From: Schistocerca nitens
Taxonomy: Eukaryota; Arthropoda; Insecta; Orthoptera; Acrididae
DNA length: 64,000 bases
Assembly (NCBI RefSeq): GCF_023898315.1
Contig: NC_064621.1
Location: forward strand, 536,073,383-536,137,382
Reading direction: 5' to 3'
Part shown: in pieces, positions 32,572 through 44,345 of the stretch
Layout: every line of letters starts with the position of its first letter
Position numbering within the stretch: the first letter of the stretch is position 1
Position numbers and translations under genes: made by a program
The notes under the pieces: model-generated
Seen by the model: only the letters and a program-made list of their open reading frames with translations
What the model was told of the DNA's origin: nothing
Database searches by the model: none

Positions 32572-33960
32572 GCTTCACAAACCATTCTTGAAGATTAAAC
32601 CTTTCAAAGTCAGCACAACAGTGATGTAAAAAAAATAGCACTCCGAATTTAAGTTATACTTCCTTTTAATTGCTTTTATTGCAATATCAGGTAACACACA
32701 AAACATCACTTCACAATACAAAACATACTTGAAAATATCTTCCTCACTGTTAAAGTTCACATTTTATAAACTGGCTACAATATGCGTCTTTTCAACATGG
32801 CGTCCTAGACTTGACTTTTTCAAGGTCCGACTCTAGCTACTACTTACGCGCCCAAAAATCAAGAGTTACAAGTACGTCAAAGATGATAGTGACAAAAGAA
32901 AGAATACACATAAGAATAATATCATTGCAACATAAACATATCGATGTATCAAAGTATCTCTACATTAATGAAATCAAATCTGAATGTTGTCACAGAAACA
33001 TGTTAAGTAGTTAACAGAAACACAGTATTGCTGGTATCGAGAGGTTCAGGTGAGCTGCCGTAATGGTTACGTAATTTAAGTACCATTACAAGACGTAGTG
33101 TGCGTTTAGAAGTGTATATCACGCGATCTATCTTATTGTTCATAACTAATTACGTGCAGTAGGAATCTATTGTTTCCCTGTTACTCAGCTTATATTTCAT
33201 TTAATTGCTGGACCATCGACACCAATAAGTGTTTTGCAGAAATATACCACATTCTCAAAAGTACTACTATCGTACTCATCATTGAAAGTCGTTAAGATAG
33301 TACCTGCAGATTTTATTTAATTGCAATCTTCCATTTGTAAACGTCTATGTTATGTTCAAAATTCGCAATTGCCGAGTGATAACTTCGACCATTCGATTCA
33401 TGTGTATATTCACATTGTATACTGTAGACTCAGCAGTATTTGGCCTGTAATGCGGCAACTACGTATCCCAGCCCCTAGACAACGAAACCAGGCAAAACTT
33501 TTAAGACTGCAACTCTTAGTTGGAGGCTGCGTAGTTTCTTGAAAGCCCGCAATAAAATAGTACTCTGCGGCATTTGGTGAAGTGCATAGTTTTCCATTTC
33601 TGTACATTTAAAGCAAAGTGCCAGTTTTGCACCAGTTTGGTATCATATTAGGATCTGATTGGATATATATGCAGATTTTTTCATATAGTACTTCATTAGA
33701 GAAAAGTGTCTCATCTTAAAAGTCTGAGGTTACCAGTAATATTATGTGACAGGAAAGTAATACACAATACGAACAGCAAAGTTCCCAAAAAATTTACTGA
33801 GGGACGCCTTCTGTTGATGGCTACCCATTCTACAAAATATGCTATCCAGACGCGACTCACCCTCACAAAGTTGGCAAGAGGATGCCGCGAAAGGTAGGGT
33901 TCCGGTTTCGAGTCCCGGTTCGTTACACGGTTTCAATGTGGCAGTAGGTTTCCTTTTTAT
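32572..33960. other. No recognised gene
   Basis: AT-rich. Near 33901-33930 a tRNA-B-box-like GGTTTCGAGTCCCGGTTCG occurs, possibly the end of an old SINE, but no body is recognised. Confidence 0.4.
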
Positions 33961-34262
33961 TGCTATGTAAAATACCCCTTTCAGTTGAGTTACCGTGTTG
34001 CTCGGACGTGACTACAGCATCGCCAGCTGGGATCTGAGGTCTGAAGTGCAGTCCGGCCACCCGCAGGTACGAGTATGTAGCCCAGAGGAGCTGTGGACGG
34101 CTCCGTGTTAATTGCTACACGGCCAGCGGCGTATAGAGCGCGCTGACGTCAGCGCAGAGCGCTCCTGATTGGTCCGCGGGGGACCCTGGGCGCAGGTGGT
34201 CTGCCATCGCGGCCCTTGCTAGAGGCCTCACGATAAACTTGAGTAGGCAGCGTGACGTCACT
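33961..34262. promoter_or_regulatory. GC-rich segment with two CRE-like palindromes
   Basis: TGACGTCA occurs at 34144-34151 and again at 34253-34260. An ATTGG (inverted CCAAT) lies near 34169, in a CpG-rich patch. This resembles a promoter or LTR regulatory region. No downstream gene was recognised, so the call is tentative. Confidence 0.35.
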
Positions 34263-35306
34263 TACATACTGCTGACTGAATTCTGAAACAGCGTAACTGA
34301 TCGTCTGTTGGAACTGCTACCGACACCAACTGCATCTACATCCATACACCACAAGCATCCACACAAAGCGGATGGTGCTTCGTGTATCACTTTCACCCCT
34401 CGTCCCTTTTCCTGCTCCAGTCGAAAATGATGCATAAGATGAGACTGTTGCGAATCTATCACGTTTTTCTGGACGTGTTAGATTAATGTTTTGCTTCCGA
34501 GTGTTCTGCCGAGATTTGTTTCTGTTTTATGCAGAATATTTAGACGACCGACCAAGTCGTCTTCGTCAGGTGCTGCGCGATGCGCTGTTATGTGAACTCG
34601 AACCCGACTCGCTGATGGTGTTGCTGTCCTCAGTTAAAGTGAAGAAGAATTGCAGGACCTGTTGAATGGAATGTACAGCGTAATGAGCACTGGATTGACA
34701 GTAAACCAAAGAAAGTCGAAAGTTGAAGATACAAGATTAAGTATAAACTTAACATAAAAAATGGGGACCACAGTAAGCACACTGAAGCAGTTCTGCTATT
34801 AAAGAAGCACACTGCTGACTGTTGGTAACATTGCATATGCACTCGAATCTCTATAGTCTTATTATTGTATACAGGAGGAAGCAATTACGTTCGTTGACTC
34901 TTCTGGGACTCTATGCTCTAGGCACAACGCTTGCCTTGTAGCGTCTGCCAATGGAGGTGTATAGACACCTCTGTGGTGCCTTCGCGTTTACGAAACGACC
35001 CAGTGACGAAGTACGTTTCTCTTCTTTGTATCTCTGTTTCCCCTATCAGTCCTGTCAGGTAAGGGTTCCATACTGATGAGCAATGCCAAAGTATCAAGAT
35101 TGTTTTGCAGCCTATCATCTTTAGGGTGGTCTACACTTTTAGGTTACCCCAACAAATCTGATATCTATGTCTCCTTCGATTACTATTATGTGGTCGATAC
35201 ATTTTAAATCGTCTTGTATTCACACTATCGGATATTTACAAGATATGCAGTTTCGATCAACTGCTCTTCAATCGTGAAATCAAACGCTATCGGGTCTTTC
35301 CACGTA
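34263..35306. other. No recognised gene
   Basis: Only short ORFs without domains. Confidence 0.4.
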
Positions 35307-36090
35307 CCGTATTTTACGGATTATAAGACGATACAGACTATAAGACGCACCTTAATGTTTAAGGAATTTTTTAAAAAATAATTTTTTTAATAATTTTATC
35401 ATTAGACTGCAAAGCCTTCCTAGTTTATAATGAAAATTCTCACCTCAACTTTCTTCTTTTTATTCTTCTTCTTCCTCTTCATCGTCATCGTGATCCTATT
35501 TATGTGTGACACGGTCTACACTGCCATCGAGAGTGTTACTTATTCCGCATTCTTGCAGTATCTAACAATAATGTCTTCTCTTGCTCTAGACTACGACTGT
35601 TTTACCCACGGACTCACTTGTTCGATTGTAATTTGTTTTAAAGCTCCCTTCCGCTTGAATTAATGTTGGGTTTTCTTCATCATCCATTTGTTCCATTCCT
35701 CTCTCATATACACTTTAAATGGTTTAACTGTCGAGACATCAAGAGGTTGTTATTGCGAATTAAGTCCTCCCGCAATAACATCAAGCTCTGTTTTTCCCTG
35801 CCTCAATTTATTTTTCACAGAATTTTTGAAATGACTACTAAACTGATTTAGCACAAGACGAGAACTCTTCTTCAGTAAAACACCTTTCCTTCTCTCCCAC
35901 ACTCTGTTAGTTCATAATTTCATACCAGCCTCGTCCATCCAACCCGTTTATGTACGTAAAGAACACCACGTGGTGGTATTTCAGAAGGTTTCGGCATTGT
36001 TTGCTTCAAAATGATCATTGGTTTAAGTTTATTACCGTCAACACTACGCTGTTGTCCTTTCATGTCCACTTGTTTTTATACGAGTGTTGG
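35307..36090 (-). pseudogene. Pogo/Tigger-like transposase C-terminal remnant, antisense
   Basis: The plus-strand end TACCGTATTTTACGGATTAT followed by TATAAGACGCACC matches ends of Tigger-like elements. On the minus strand, with frameshifts, one can read RLVLNQFSSH, where the family has an Asp (LDSF.AH). Next come TELDVIAGGLNSQ, QPLDVSTVKPFKVYMREEWN, ITIEQVSPWVKQSW and CGISNTLDGSVD, the order of the C-terminal half of pogo/Tigger transposases. An acidic low-complexity tail follows. The catalytic Asp in the LVLNQF block is replaced by Asn. The N-terminal half and the other end were not found. Confidence 0.75.
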
Positions 36091-38015
36091 AACTTTAATA
36101 GGGGTAACTATTTATTTACAGCTCGTGCAAAATAGATACGCGTTTCGAAGTTTGACTGACCTTCATAGTAGTCACCAGCATTGTGTATAACCCGTTGCCA
36201 GCGATGTGAAAGCTTAGACGTCAGTCTTATCTCTATTTATCATTATCTTTCTTTTAAATTTAAGACAAAGAATGCCGTAAAATGTACTTATTTTATGTTT
36301 ACTATGAAAGTAATTTACAAAATCAAATGTATGTTTGATGTTTAAAAGCTTCCTACTTTTTTGTTTTTCATCCGTATTGTCTCTATTTCACAACAACCCA
36401 GGATGATGATCAAAGAACCAGATCTATACTGGTAAAACCATTACGAATTGCTACCTTAATTAGCGTCATTGTTATTGCTCATTCCTATTATCTGTTTGAT
36501 GGCAGTACACCTGTTACATCTAAGAAAACTGCAATCCCCAACCAGTTTAATCTTTAAAACATAATCAGTTTTTACTGTCTGCTTTTGGCTAGGTGTTCGC
36601 GGCTGCGCAGTTTTGAGAAGTGGAGGAAGAAGCCCGGCGCAGTATCATTGAAGACTTTAACAAAATGATGCCGAAAGACACCCGAGGCTTTGATAGGCAC
36701 ACATGGTATCGCAAATTTTCGACCACGAAAGAATAACGAAGACAATATGACACCTAGGTCGCGACATTCACCTACAAAGCGCCGGTGACAAGAAATGATG
36801 TTGCCGTTGTTCGCAAAAGCGCTTTTTTAATTTTGTATGGATTTAATTGCGACTGATTTAGAATAATGCAAACTAACATAGTTCATTGTGGTAGCTCTCC
36901 GACAGAAAATCACGGCAAATATTGCAAGCGGTCACGACAAGCATCAGAACCCACTGTAAAGGTTATTGAGACTCATGTCATGTACTTCCCTGCCCGGAAA
37001 TCCCATTACTAACTCACAGATAATCCCAATAGACGCTGTTTTTGCCAAAGACATCACTGTAAAGGAGGCATGACAGTTTCCTTAACGCCTGTCTCATAAG
37101 TGTACCCTACGAACTTTACTGGCAGATTTCCGTATCTTTCAACAACCTATAGCGTCCCCAGTGCTATATTACGAAAAGACTTAAAAAACAGTATTTATAG
37201 AGAAGAGACATTTAAAAATTGAATAATATATTTTATCATGTAGCCGTAAAACAATTTCTCTGTCGAGAAATGCAAAGAAATGCAATGCAAAGAAATATAA
37301 CAAAGTGATCTAAAGAGACGACAAGATACGCTCTTTTGTTAATTTTTTAGTCGACTTCACTTCTCTTGTCTTGATTGTGTATAGACGGACATCTTGCGAG
37401 TGCTGGCAAATGTAAGCATATTTGTATGAGTTAAGCATATAACATATTCATTTAATATTATTGTGCACTTTTAATTTGTAAGAGGTGATCCCGATTTCAT
37501 GTCCGCCTTCCTTGAATTAACCTGCATTCAAGTAATTTACACTTCAACAATCGCAGCGGCCGATGCAGCCAACGAAGCCATTACGTGGCGATATTAACTT
37601 ATGAAAAATTAGCGGAAGCGAAATACTCGCCCGCTATTAACATAATATTAATTTTTCTCCACAGCCGCACGAAGTTGCAGAAATACGTAGCTTTAAGATT
37701 CTAATTTTCAGTACCATAGCCGACAGCCAGAGCCAGGACTCCGACTACGTGGCAATGGTTAACGGAGGTAAGAAAAATACTCTCGCGCGTGTGTGGGCCG
37801 CAATTGTAATTAATAACTAAAGATCTTTTGCTTTAAAGTGAACTGACTAGCCGAGGAAATTAATATGAAAAGTTCATTCCAATGTTCTATTATATGCTCA
37901 TGTTTTAAGACTCTACGAGTCTAACATTCATTAACGAAACAAATAATTTGACATTAATATTGTTAAAAAGTAGAACTTCAGGAAAGCATTTAATCGTAAA
38001 ATCAAAATTAAATGA
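36091..38015. other. No recognised gene
   Basis: AT-rich. A possible coding-like stretch near 36640-36735 (DFNKMMPKDTRGFDRHTW in one frame) has no family I can name. Confidence 0.35.
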
Positions 38016-38087
38016 AATATTATTTTTATTAAGGCCCACCACGTAAGTCGGCAACAATCAAAAAATAATAATAACAATAACAATACA

Positions 38088-39509
38088 CACTCCTGGAAAT
38101 GGAAAAAAGAACACATTGACACCGGTGTGTCAGACCCACCATACTTGCTCCGGACACTGCGAGAGGGCTGTACAAGCAATGATCACACGCACGGCACAGC
38201 GGACACACCAGGAACCGCGGTGTTGGCCGTCGAATGGCGCTAGCTGCGCAACATTTGTGCACCGCCGCCGTCAGTGTCAGCCAGTTTGCCGTGGCATACG
38301 GAGCTCCATCGCAGTCTGTAACACTGGTAGCATGCCGCGACAGCGTGGACGTGAACCGTATGTGCAGTTGACGGACTTTGAGCGAGGGCGTATAGTGGGC
38401 ATGCGGGAGGCCGGGTTGACGTACCGCCGAATTGCTCAACACGTGGGGCGTGAGGTCTCCAAAGTACATCGATGTTGTCGCCAGTGGTCGGCGGAAGGTG
38501 CACGTGCCCGTCGACCTGGGACCGGACCGCAGCGACGCACGGATGCACGCCAAGACCGTAGGATCGTACGCAGTGCCGTAGGGGACCGCACCGCCACTTC
38601 CCAGCAAATTAGGGACACTGTTGCTCCTGGGGTATCGGCGAGGACCATTCGCAACCGTCTCCATGAAGCTGGGCTACGGTCCCGCACACCGTTAGGCCGT
38701 CTTCCGCTCACGCCCCAACATCGTGCAGCCCGCCTCCAGTGGTGTCGCGACAGGCGTGAATGGAGGGACGAATGGAGACGTGTCGTCTTCAGCGATGAGA
38801 GTCGCTTCTGCCTTGGTGCCAATGATGGTCGTATGCGTGTTTGGCGCCGTGCAGGTGAGCGCCACAATCAGGACTGCATACGACCGAGGCACACAGGGCC
38901 AACACCCGGCATCATGGTGTGGGGAGCGATCTCCTACACTGGCCGTACACCACTGGTGATCGTCGAGGGGACACTGAATAGTGCACGGTACATCCAAACC
39001 GTCATCGAACCCATCGTTCTACCATTCCTAGACCGGCAAGGGAACTTGCTGTTCCAACAGGACAATGCACGTCCGCATGTATCCCGTGCCACCCAACGTG
39101 CTCTAGAAGGTGTAAGTCAACTACCCTGGCCAGCAAGATCTCCGGATCTGTCCCCCATTGAGCATGTTTGGGACTGGATGAAGCGTCGTCTCACGCGGTC
39201 TGCACGTCCAGCACGAATGCTGGTCCAACTGAGGCGCCAGGTGGAAATGGCATGGCAAGCCGTTCCACAGGACTACATCCAGCATCTCTACGATCGTCTC
39301 CATGGGAGAATAGCAGCCTGCATTGCTGCGAAAGGTGGATATACACTGTACTAGTGCCGACATTGTGCATGCTCTGTTGCCTGTGTCTATGTGCCTGTGG
39401 TTCTGTCAGTGTGATCATGTGATGTATCTGACCCCAGGAATGTGTCAATAAATTTTCCCCTTCCTGGGACAATGAATTCACGGTGTTCTTATTTCAATTT
39501 CCAGGAGTG
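38088..39509 (+). mobile_element. Intact Tc1-like transposon, DD32E, copy 1
   Basis: 1422 bp with terminal repeats CACTCCTGGAAATGGAAAAA (left) and, as complement, CACTCCTGGAAATTGAAATA (right). A TA follows the right end (39510-39511). The left flank is within a CA/TAA repeat, so its TA is displaced by two bases. It encodes one complete transposase. A partner copy of exactly the same length lies inverted at 47.4-48.8 kb. Confidence 0.95.
38332..39354 (+). CDS. Tc1-like transposase (340 aa), copy 1
   Basis: DDE transposase that would excise and reinsert the element at TA sites. I chose the start at MPRQRGREPYVQLTDFERGR (38332), which gives 340 aa, the usual Tc1 size; the frame is open further upstream but that lies in the terminal region. 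Residues about 15-60 form the first HTH (TYRRIAQHVGREVSKVHRCC) and about 70-120 the second (TARTIRNRLH-type). Catalytic residues are Asp in VVFSDESRFCL, Asp in LLFQQDNARPHVS and Glu in SPDLSPIEHVWDW. Between the second Asp and the Glu there are 32 residues, two fewer than in classical Tc1 (DD34E). No stop or frameshift is present. About seven residues differ from copy 2. Confidence 0.95.
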   Translation: MPRQRGREPYVQLTDFERGRIVGMREAGLTYRRIAQHVGREVSKVHRCCRQWSAEGARARRPGTGPQRRTDARQDRRIVRSAVGDRTATSQQIRDTVAPGVSARTIRNRLHEAGLRSRTPLGRLPLTPQHRAARLQWCRDRREWRDEWRRVVFSDESRFCLGANDGRMRVWRRAGERHNQDCIRPRHTGPTPGIMVWGAISYTGRTPLVIVEGTLNSARYIQTVIEPIVLPFLDRQGNLLFQQDNARPHVSRATQRALEGVSQLPWPARSPDLSPIEHVWDWMKRRLTRSARPARMLVQLRRQVEMAWQAVPQDYIQHLYDRLHGRIAACIAAKGGYTLY

Positions 39510-39711
39510 TATTAAATTACGACGGCCGACGGACGCGAGATGGGCGCCGCAACTTTGGGGCCCGATCAAAGAAAATACGAAATTTACTAAATCTGACTAT
39601 TGTAATAAATTGAATATTTTTATTAAGGCCCACCACGTATGTCGGCAACAATCAAAATAATAATAATAATAATAATAATATATTAAATTACGACGGCCGA
39701 CGGACGCGAGA

Positions 39712-40279
39712 AACCATTCCAGATGTCCCAGACCTGACATCAGCAAATAATGATATTCGCTGCAGCAAGAAGCGCAGCCAAATAAGATACGGAGAGAAAA
39801 GGCATTTGAGCTCAGAAAACTGGAGGCTTTCTTGAGTGGGACAGGAGGCAGGCAGGGAAACCTTAACTGGTTCTCAATTAACTTTATGTAGAATTTATCT
39901 CTTCGTCATTTACCAACGATTGTTGTGTACTACATGCGTCAGTTGTGGTATTATGTCTTTAGGATACACAATTTGGGAACAGTAAATGATAAGATATACG
40001 GATATTTGCAAAACGAGAGAAAGAAGGATACCACTGAAGTTATCTCAATAATGCAATATTACATAAACAGCATCCGACACTCAGTGTAAACAGAGGAGCT
40101 GGTTTTAATAAGTGACGTTTCATCTTCAGGTGCTTTCAGATGAGCCCCCTTGGTTCTAAATGCATCGTGTACTTTAATAAAATCACGATTTGTGGCTGAA
40201 GGAGGTTGTTTCTGTTATTATGTAAGTAATACAGTCACGGAAGAAAAACACTGCAAACAATGGCTAAAATTAAGAAACA
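39712..40279. other. No recognised gene
   Basis: No domain or element end recognised. Confidence 0.4.
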
Positions 40280-40891
40280 ATGGTTTACTCCCTCTTCTGT
40301 TTGGTCCTCAGACTCAAAATTTTTAAAAAGTTACATACCTTCATCCCGTTGGTGGTCATAGCTACCTGCCAAACAAGCAGGATTTTTCATTTTTTTCTGC
40401 TCAGTGCAGGGAGATTACCCCCTCTGAACTTACCGAAACCTGCAATGGAAGGATTCTGGAGGCCGAACAAATCCATCACTTTTTTTGGGAGATATTTTCC
40501 CAGCAGGATTTCAAAGCTTTTAAACAAACAACCACCAGTTAAAAACTCCAAAGCCAGTATTCAGGCTTCAAGGTGTTCGACCTATAGGGTTTTGACTTCA
40601 AAAACGATGTTATATGTGCGAGACGTGTGTCATGGCACCTGGTACCGTGACATCAGCACTGCTCCGAAGTTCAAAGCTCCCGACACAGTGAACTTAACCA
40701 GGAGTTTTCACATCCCCTCCTGGAGTGAAACATGCAAAGACGTATTAAAACTTGCGGAATAGCTCGAAAATCGTACAGGCAAAGAGAACTACTCAAGACT
40801 CTTTGGCACAACTGCATCAATGAATTCATCTACAACCAGTAGTGACTATGAAACAGACTATGATGACAATGGTGATGGAGGCGAAGATTAA
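40280..40891 (+). other. Unrecognised coding-like frame with internal TAG and acidic tail
   Basis: The 160-codon frame (40280-40762) ends at TAG (40760-40762). The same frame then continues for 42 codons to TAA (40889-40891), and this extension ends in a Ser/Asp/Glu-rich tail (TTSSDYETDYDDNGDGGED). A polypyrimidine run ending in TTTTTTCTGCTCAG (about 40390-40403) could be a splice acceptor inside the frame, so the first ~40 codons may be non-coding. I do not recognise the family. It may be a decayed gene or element exon, or chance; no domain supports a function. Confidence 0.3.
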
Positions 40892-42725
40892 TGTTTGGAT
40901 ATGTCGTTGTACGCTGTGTATCACATTTTTCGTCCTCTGTATTTAATAAATAATTGTTTAACTAATACAAGTCGTAAATTATTACTTCAGCTTGAGAATA
41001 TCGTCTACGTAGTATGTAACTGTAATATTATTATGCATTATATTAGTAGCGTTTTTATTGAATTCCGCAAAAAAACCATTAACCCAATCCATTTTCCTTC
41101 TCCACACCCAGAGAATATAATTTGGTATCACTCATTTAGTTTTAGTAACATTCTTGATGCTTACAGAATATTTAGACAAAACAAAAACAAATTAGCTTGT
41201 TATGGGATGAAAATACTCGTTTTTTTCCGTTTTCCCAACATTATAATTTTCTGACTACTTGGGTGTTTGCCATTTTCTGCTTATTTTGATATATGGAAGC
41301 CATGGTATTTTTTGTCTCGATAAACAATAATAATGTAAATATGATTTATTCGGTTTGTTATCCCAGTTACATTCGTTTTTCATAATAAAAATGCCTGTAA
41401 CATACAGTCACCAATATGTGCAAAACAAAATGAAACACAGAGTAACGCAACAACCATCGGGTGAAATACGGACACTTGTAACACATTTTGGTCAGTCTAT
41501 TCTGTCAGCGCGCAGTACAGTAGATAACAGATGCAAAACTGTTCTCCTGCATTTATTCCACAGCAGTAAACCTCTAGATACAGTTGTGTACCGCTGCCAG
41601 CGCACAGCTAACATTACCCGAAAAACAAACCATAGACAGAATGAATCAATACCGAACGAAGGATTGTCGGTGAAGAACAAAGTGGGCATTACGGTTGTCA
41701 ACAACAAGTCCGAGGAGTGCTTGGAAACAAGTTTGTTTCCAAACAGGGCACAAAGCAAATACAACAGACATTTACGCTGTTTACAGATATTTCCAGTGCA
41801 GTAGAGAGGTAAAGGTAAGTGGTGATTAGGAAACAGATGAAATGTATTTCCCAGAGCCGCCGAAGACTAGTTCCGTGATAGCGCAACGCCAACGAAATTT
41901 TGTCGGTGGAGTTCGGGTTCACCTTGTACAAAGAATATGCCACTGTTACAAGTACGTAACAGAAAAAGTTTGGAAGTACCAGAATAATATATAATCAATA
42001 CATCGAAAAGAAAATTGCACAAATTAACTAAGAAGCCATAGAAACAGGTAGATTTTTTTAAATTTAGGGCGGTCGAAGTGAACTACTGGACGGACCCCAA
42101 GAGTAAGAATGTCCTGGAGGGTTTCTGGTAAATTCAATAGCATTTACGTATGAAAATTTTCGATGTATCGAAATAGAAAATTTACAATCAGTATGTACAA
42201 CTAATATTGACATACCGCATTGTGGTATATGCAATTAAGGCAATAGCATTAAAGTACTGGTGGTTTCTAAAAAAGCAATGGAGAAGGATATGGTGGGAAG
42301 TACATAGTGAGAAAAAGAAACGCATAACTAGGTTATGGAACGAACTGGAATGTAAGACATGATTATGACTGTAATGAAAATGAAATGGGGGTAAGTGCAA
42401 CAAGTTGTACAATCGATAGTGGACCGAGTAAATTCCTTAATTCCAAATTTTGAGAAAGTGCGTAGACGAAGTAATGGAAGATAGGTACATGACATTACAA
42501 AATATTCAGGAGACACTTTGATGAGTGTTGCTAAGTCTATAAGAGCCCCCTATTCAGTAGTGAATGTCTAATGGGTGATGATTATGATGATGGTGGTGGT
42601 GATGATGATGATGATATAGGGAGATTGTAACGCAAAAACATTGTAGGGATATGTAGGAAGATCTGTGGAGGAAGGATGACAAAGCCCGTGGATGTTCAGA
42701 AGCAGTGGATGAATGTTCGGTGCCT
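40892..42725. other. No recognised gene; GAT/GGT repeat near 42585-42616
   Basis: A 149-codon frame at 41355-41804 has no recognised domain. AT-rich elsewhere. Confidence 0.4.
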
Positions 42726-42726
42726 C

Positions 42727-42917
42727 CTAAAATATGTTCAAATGTGTGTGAAATCTTATGGGACTTAACTGCTAAGGTCAACAGTCCCTAAGCTTACACA
42801 CTACTTAACCTAAATTATCCTAAGGACAAACACACACACCCATGCCCGAGGGAGGACTCGAACCTCCGCCGTGACCAGCCTCACAGTCTATGACTGCAGC
42901 GCCTTAGACCGCCTGGG
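42727..42917 (-). mobile_element. SINE family B, near full length
   Basis: Plus-strand order is TTCAAATGTGTGTGAAATCT, body, rc B box GGACTCGAACCTCCGCC, then head GACTGCAGCGCCTTAGACCG. Same family as 55541-55737. Confidence 0.85.
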
Positions 42918-42929
42918 GTGCTTCTTACA

Positions 42930-43437
42930 TCGAGCTAATTATTCTCACACTTAATGGGAATACTGACTGTACGACGTACCTTAGAGGATAGATTAAATGA
43001 ACGGAAATGTTCGGTATTTGTAGATTTAGAAAAAGGTTTTTCACAATGTTGACTGGACTGCACTCTTTGAAATTCTGAAGGTAGCAAAAGGTTGTCTACA
43101 ACTTGCTCAGAAACTAGACTACAGTTATTCTTGTCTAATGACAGGAAAGGAAAGCTGTAGTTCTGAAGGGAGTGACACAGGTCTGTAGAATGTACTCTGG
43201 TACACCCAGGAGCAATTCGGAAAGGGAATTAAAGTTCAGGGAAAAATAGATAAATATTTGAAGTTCGCTGATAACACTTTAAGGCCATGGAACGTCAGCC
43301 GAACGTAAAGTTAGTGTCTTGAAAAGAGATTATAAGGTGATACAAAGAAAAGTGAAACAAGAGTAATGGAATGTGACAAATTTGAATCAGGCTGTGCAAA
43401 AGAAATTAGGCTAGGGAGTGAGACACTAAAAGTAATG
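42930..43437 (+). pseudogene. RTE-type LINE RT fragment
   Basis: VFVDLEKGF (motif A, about 43012-43040) followed by TLFEILKVAKG is readable, matching FVDLEKAFD...LFQILKVAGV of the RTE at 51 kb. A diverged RT motif (KFADNT for F(A/T)DD, near 43265) and MECDKFES follow. Stops and deletions are numerous, and both ends are truncated. Confidence 0.75.
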
Positions 43438-43440
43438 TGG

Positions 43441-43906
43441 TATAGGGGGTCATCTCCCTATTGCCCTTAAGAAATCGATAGTTGCGGAGGAATGCGAACA
43501 CATTTCACATCGCCGTGTATTGTACACATTACAGGAACAGTTCAGAGACGATGACTGTATCATCAATATAGTCTCATACAGCAGCATCTGTAAGGCAATT
43601 ATTTGTAGGCAATAACATTCCTGAAATGGATTGGCCTACTCAGAGTCCCGGCCTGAACCAAATGGAACTCCAGTGGGATGATTCTGATCGTTGATTTCGC
43701 TCCAGCCCTCCAGCGTCCTACATCACTTCTTTGTATGGTTTCGGCTCTTGAGGAAGAATGGGGTGCCATTCCTCTACAGACGTTCAGATACCTAATTGAA
43801 ACTGTCCCTAGCAGAGTGCAAGCTATCATAAAGGCGTAAGATGGAAAAATTCCATATTAATGCCCTCTAACAAGTGTCTGGGTACTTTTGATCAGATTTC
43901 GTACTT
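43441..43906 (+). pseudogene. Tc1-like transposase C-terminal fragment
   Basis: The readable blocks DWPTQSPGLNQMEL-like and SALEEEWGAIPLQTFRYLIE-like end at a GTACTTTTGATCAGAT terminus. The same family as the element at 2.9-8.2 kb; frame-disrupted. It directly abuts the RTE fragment. Confidence 0.75.
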
Positions 43907-44149
43907 ATGGCCTAAATAGAGACGATATAAAATTCAGACTGTCAATCATTTTTAAAACAGCCAAATTTGTTGAAACTGAAGCTTTTCATTAAGGTTGATA
44001 CGCCCTGCTAAACCCGCAAGACAGGACAGGTAGTTTAAATTGTGGAAAGGGGCCAAAACAAGGGGCTGTCAGTTGCACTCGAACATACAACTTTATTATT
44101 TGATGAAACATTGCAAGAGCCCAATTTTTTTTTTTCTTTAACACACAGC
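43907..44149. other. No recognised gene
   Basis: Unassigned spacer ending in a T run. Confidence 0.4.
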
Positions 44150-44345
44150 TTTAATGGCTCAAATGGCTCTGAGGACTATGGGACTTCTTAACTTCTGAGG
44201 TCATTAATCCCCTAGAACTTAGAACTACTTAAACCTAACTAACCTAAGGACATCACACACATCCCTGCCCGAGGCAGGATTCGAACCGGCGACCGTAGCG
44301 GTGGCGGGGTTCCAGACTGTAGCGCCTAGAACCACTCGGCCACTT
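44150..44345 (-). mobile_element. SINE family A, near full length
   Basis: Minus-strand copy with tail, body, B box (rc of GGATTCGAACC) and head up to the terminal CGGCCAC. A small 3-4 bp insertion (GGGACTTCTTAACTT) distinguishes it. No TSD was fixed. Confidence 0.88.

Larger units (their letters stand above)
38030..39711 (+). repeat. Direct repeat (~92 bp) with a Tc1 element inside one copy
   Basis: TTATTAAGGCCCACCACGTA, a TAA/CAA microsatellite, then ATTAAATTACGACGGCCGAC occurs twice. One copy is 38030-38087 plus 39510-39540, split by the Tc1 element. The other, unsplit copy is about 39619-39710. Confidence 0.85.

Noticed and set aside
35430..35663. Hydrophobic 77-codon ORF resembling a membrane protein
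   Set aside because: It is the antisense of the acidic tail region of the pogo/Tigger-like pseudogene.
38029..39481. Long ORFs antisense or out of frame to the Tc1 transposase (for example 211 and 143 codons)
   Set aside because: Shadow frames of the GC-rich transposase gene; mirrored in the second copy at 47.5-48.8 kb.
42554..42781. Histidine-repeat ORF
   Set aside because: Encoded by a GAT/GGT microsatellite read on the minus strand.
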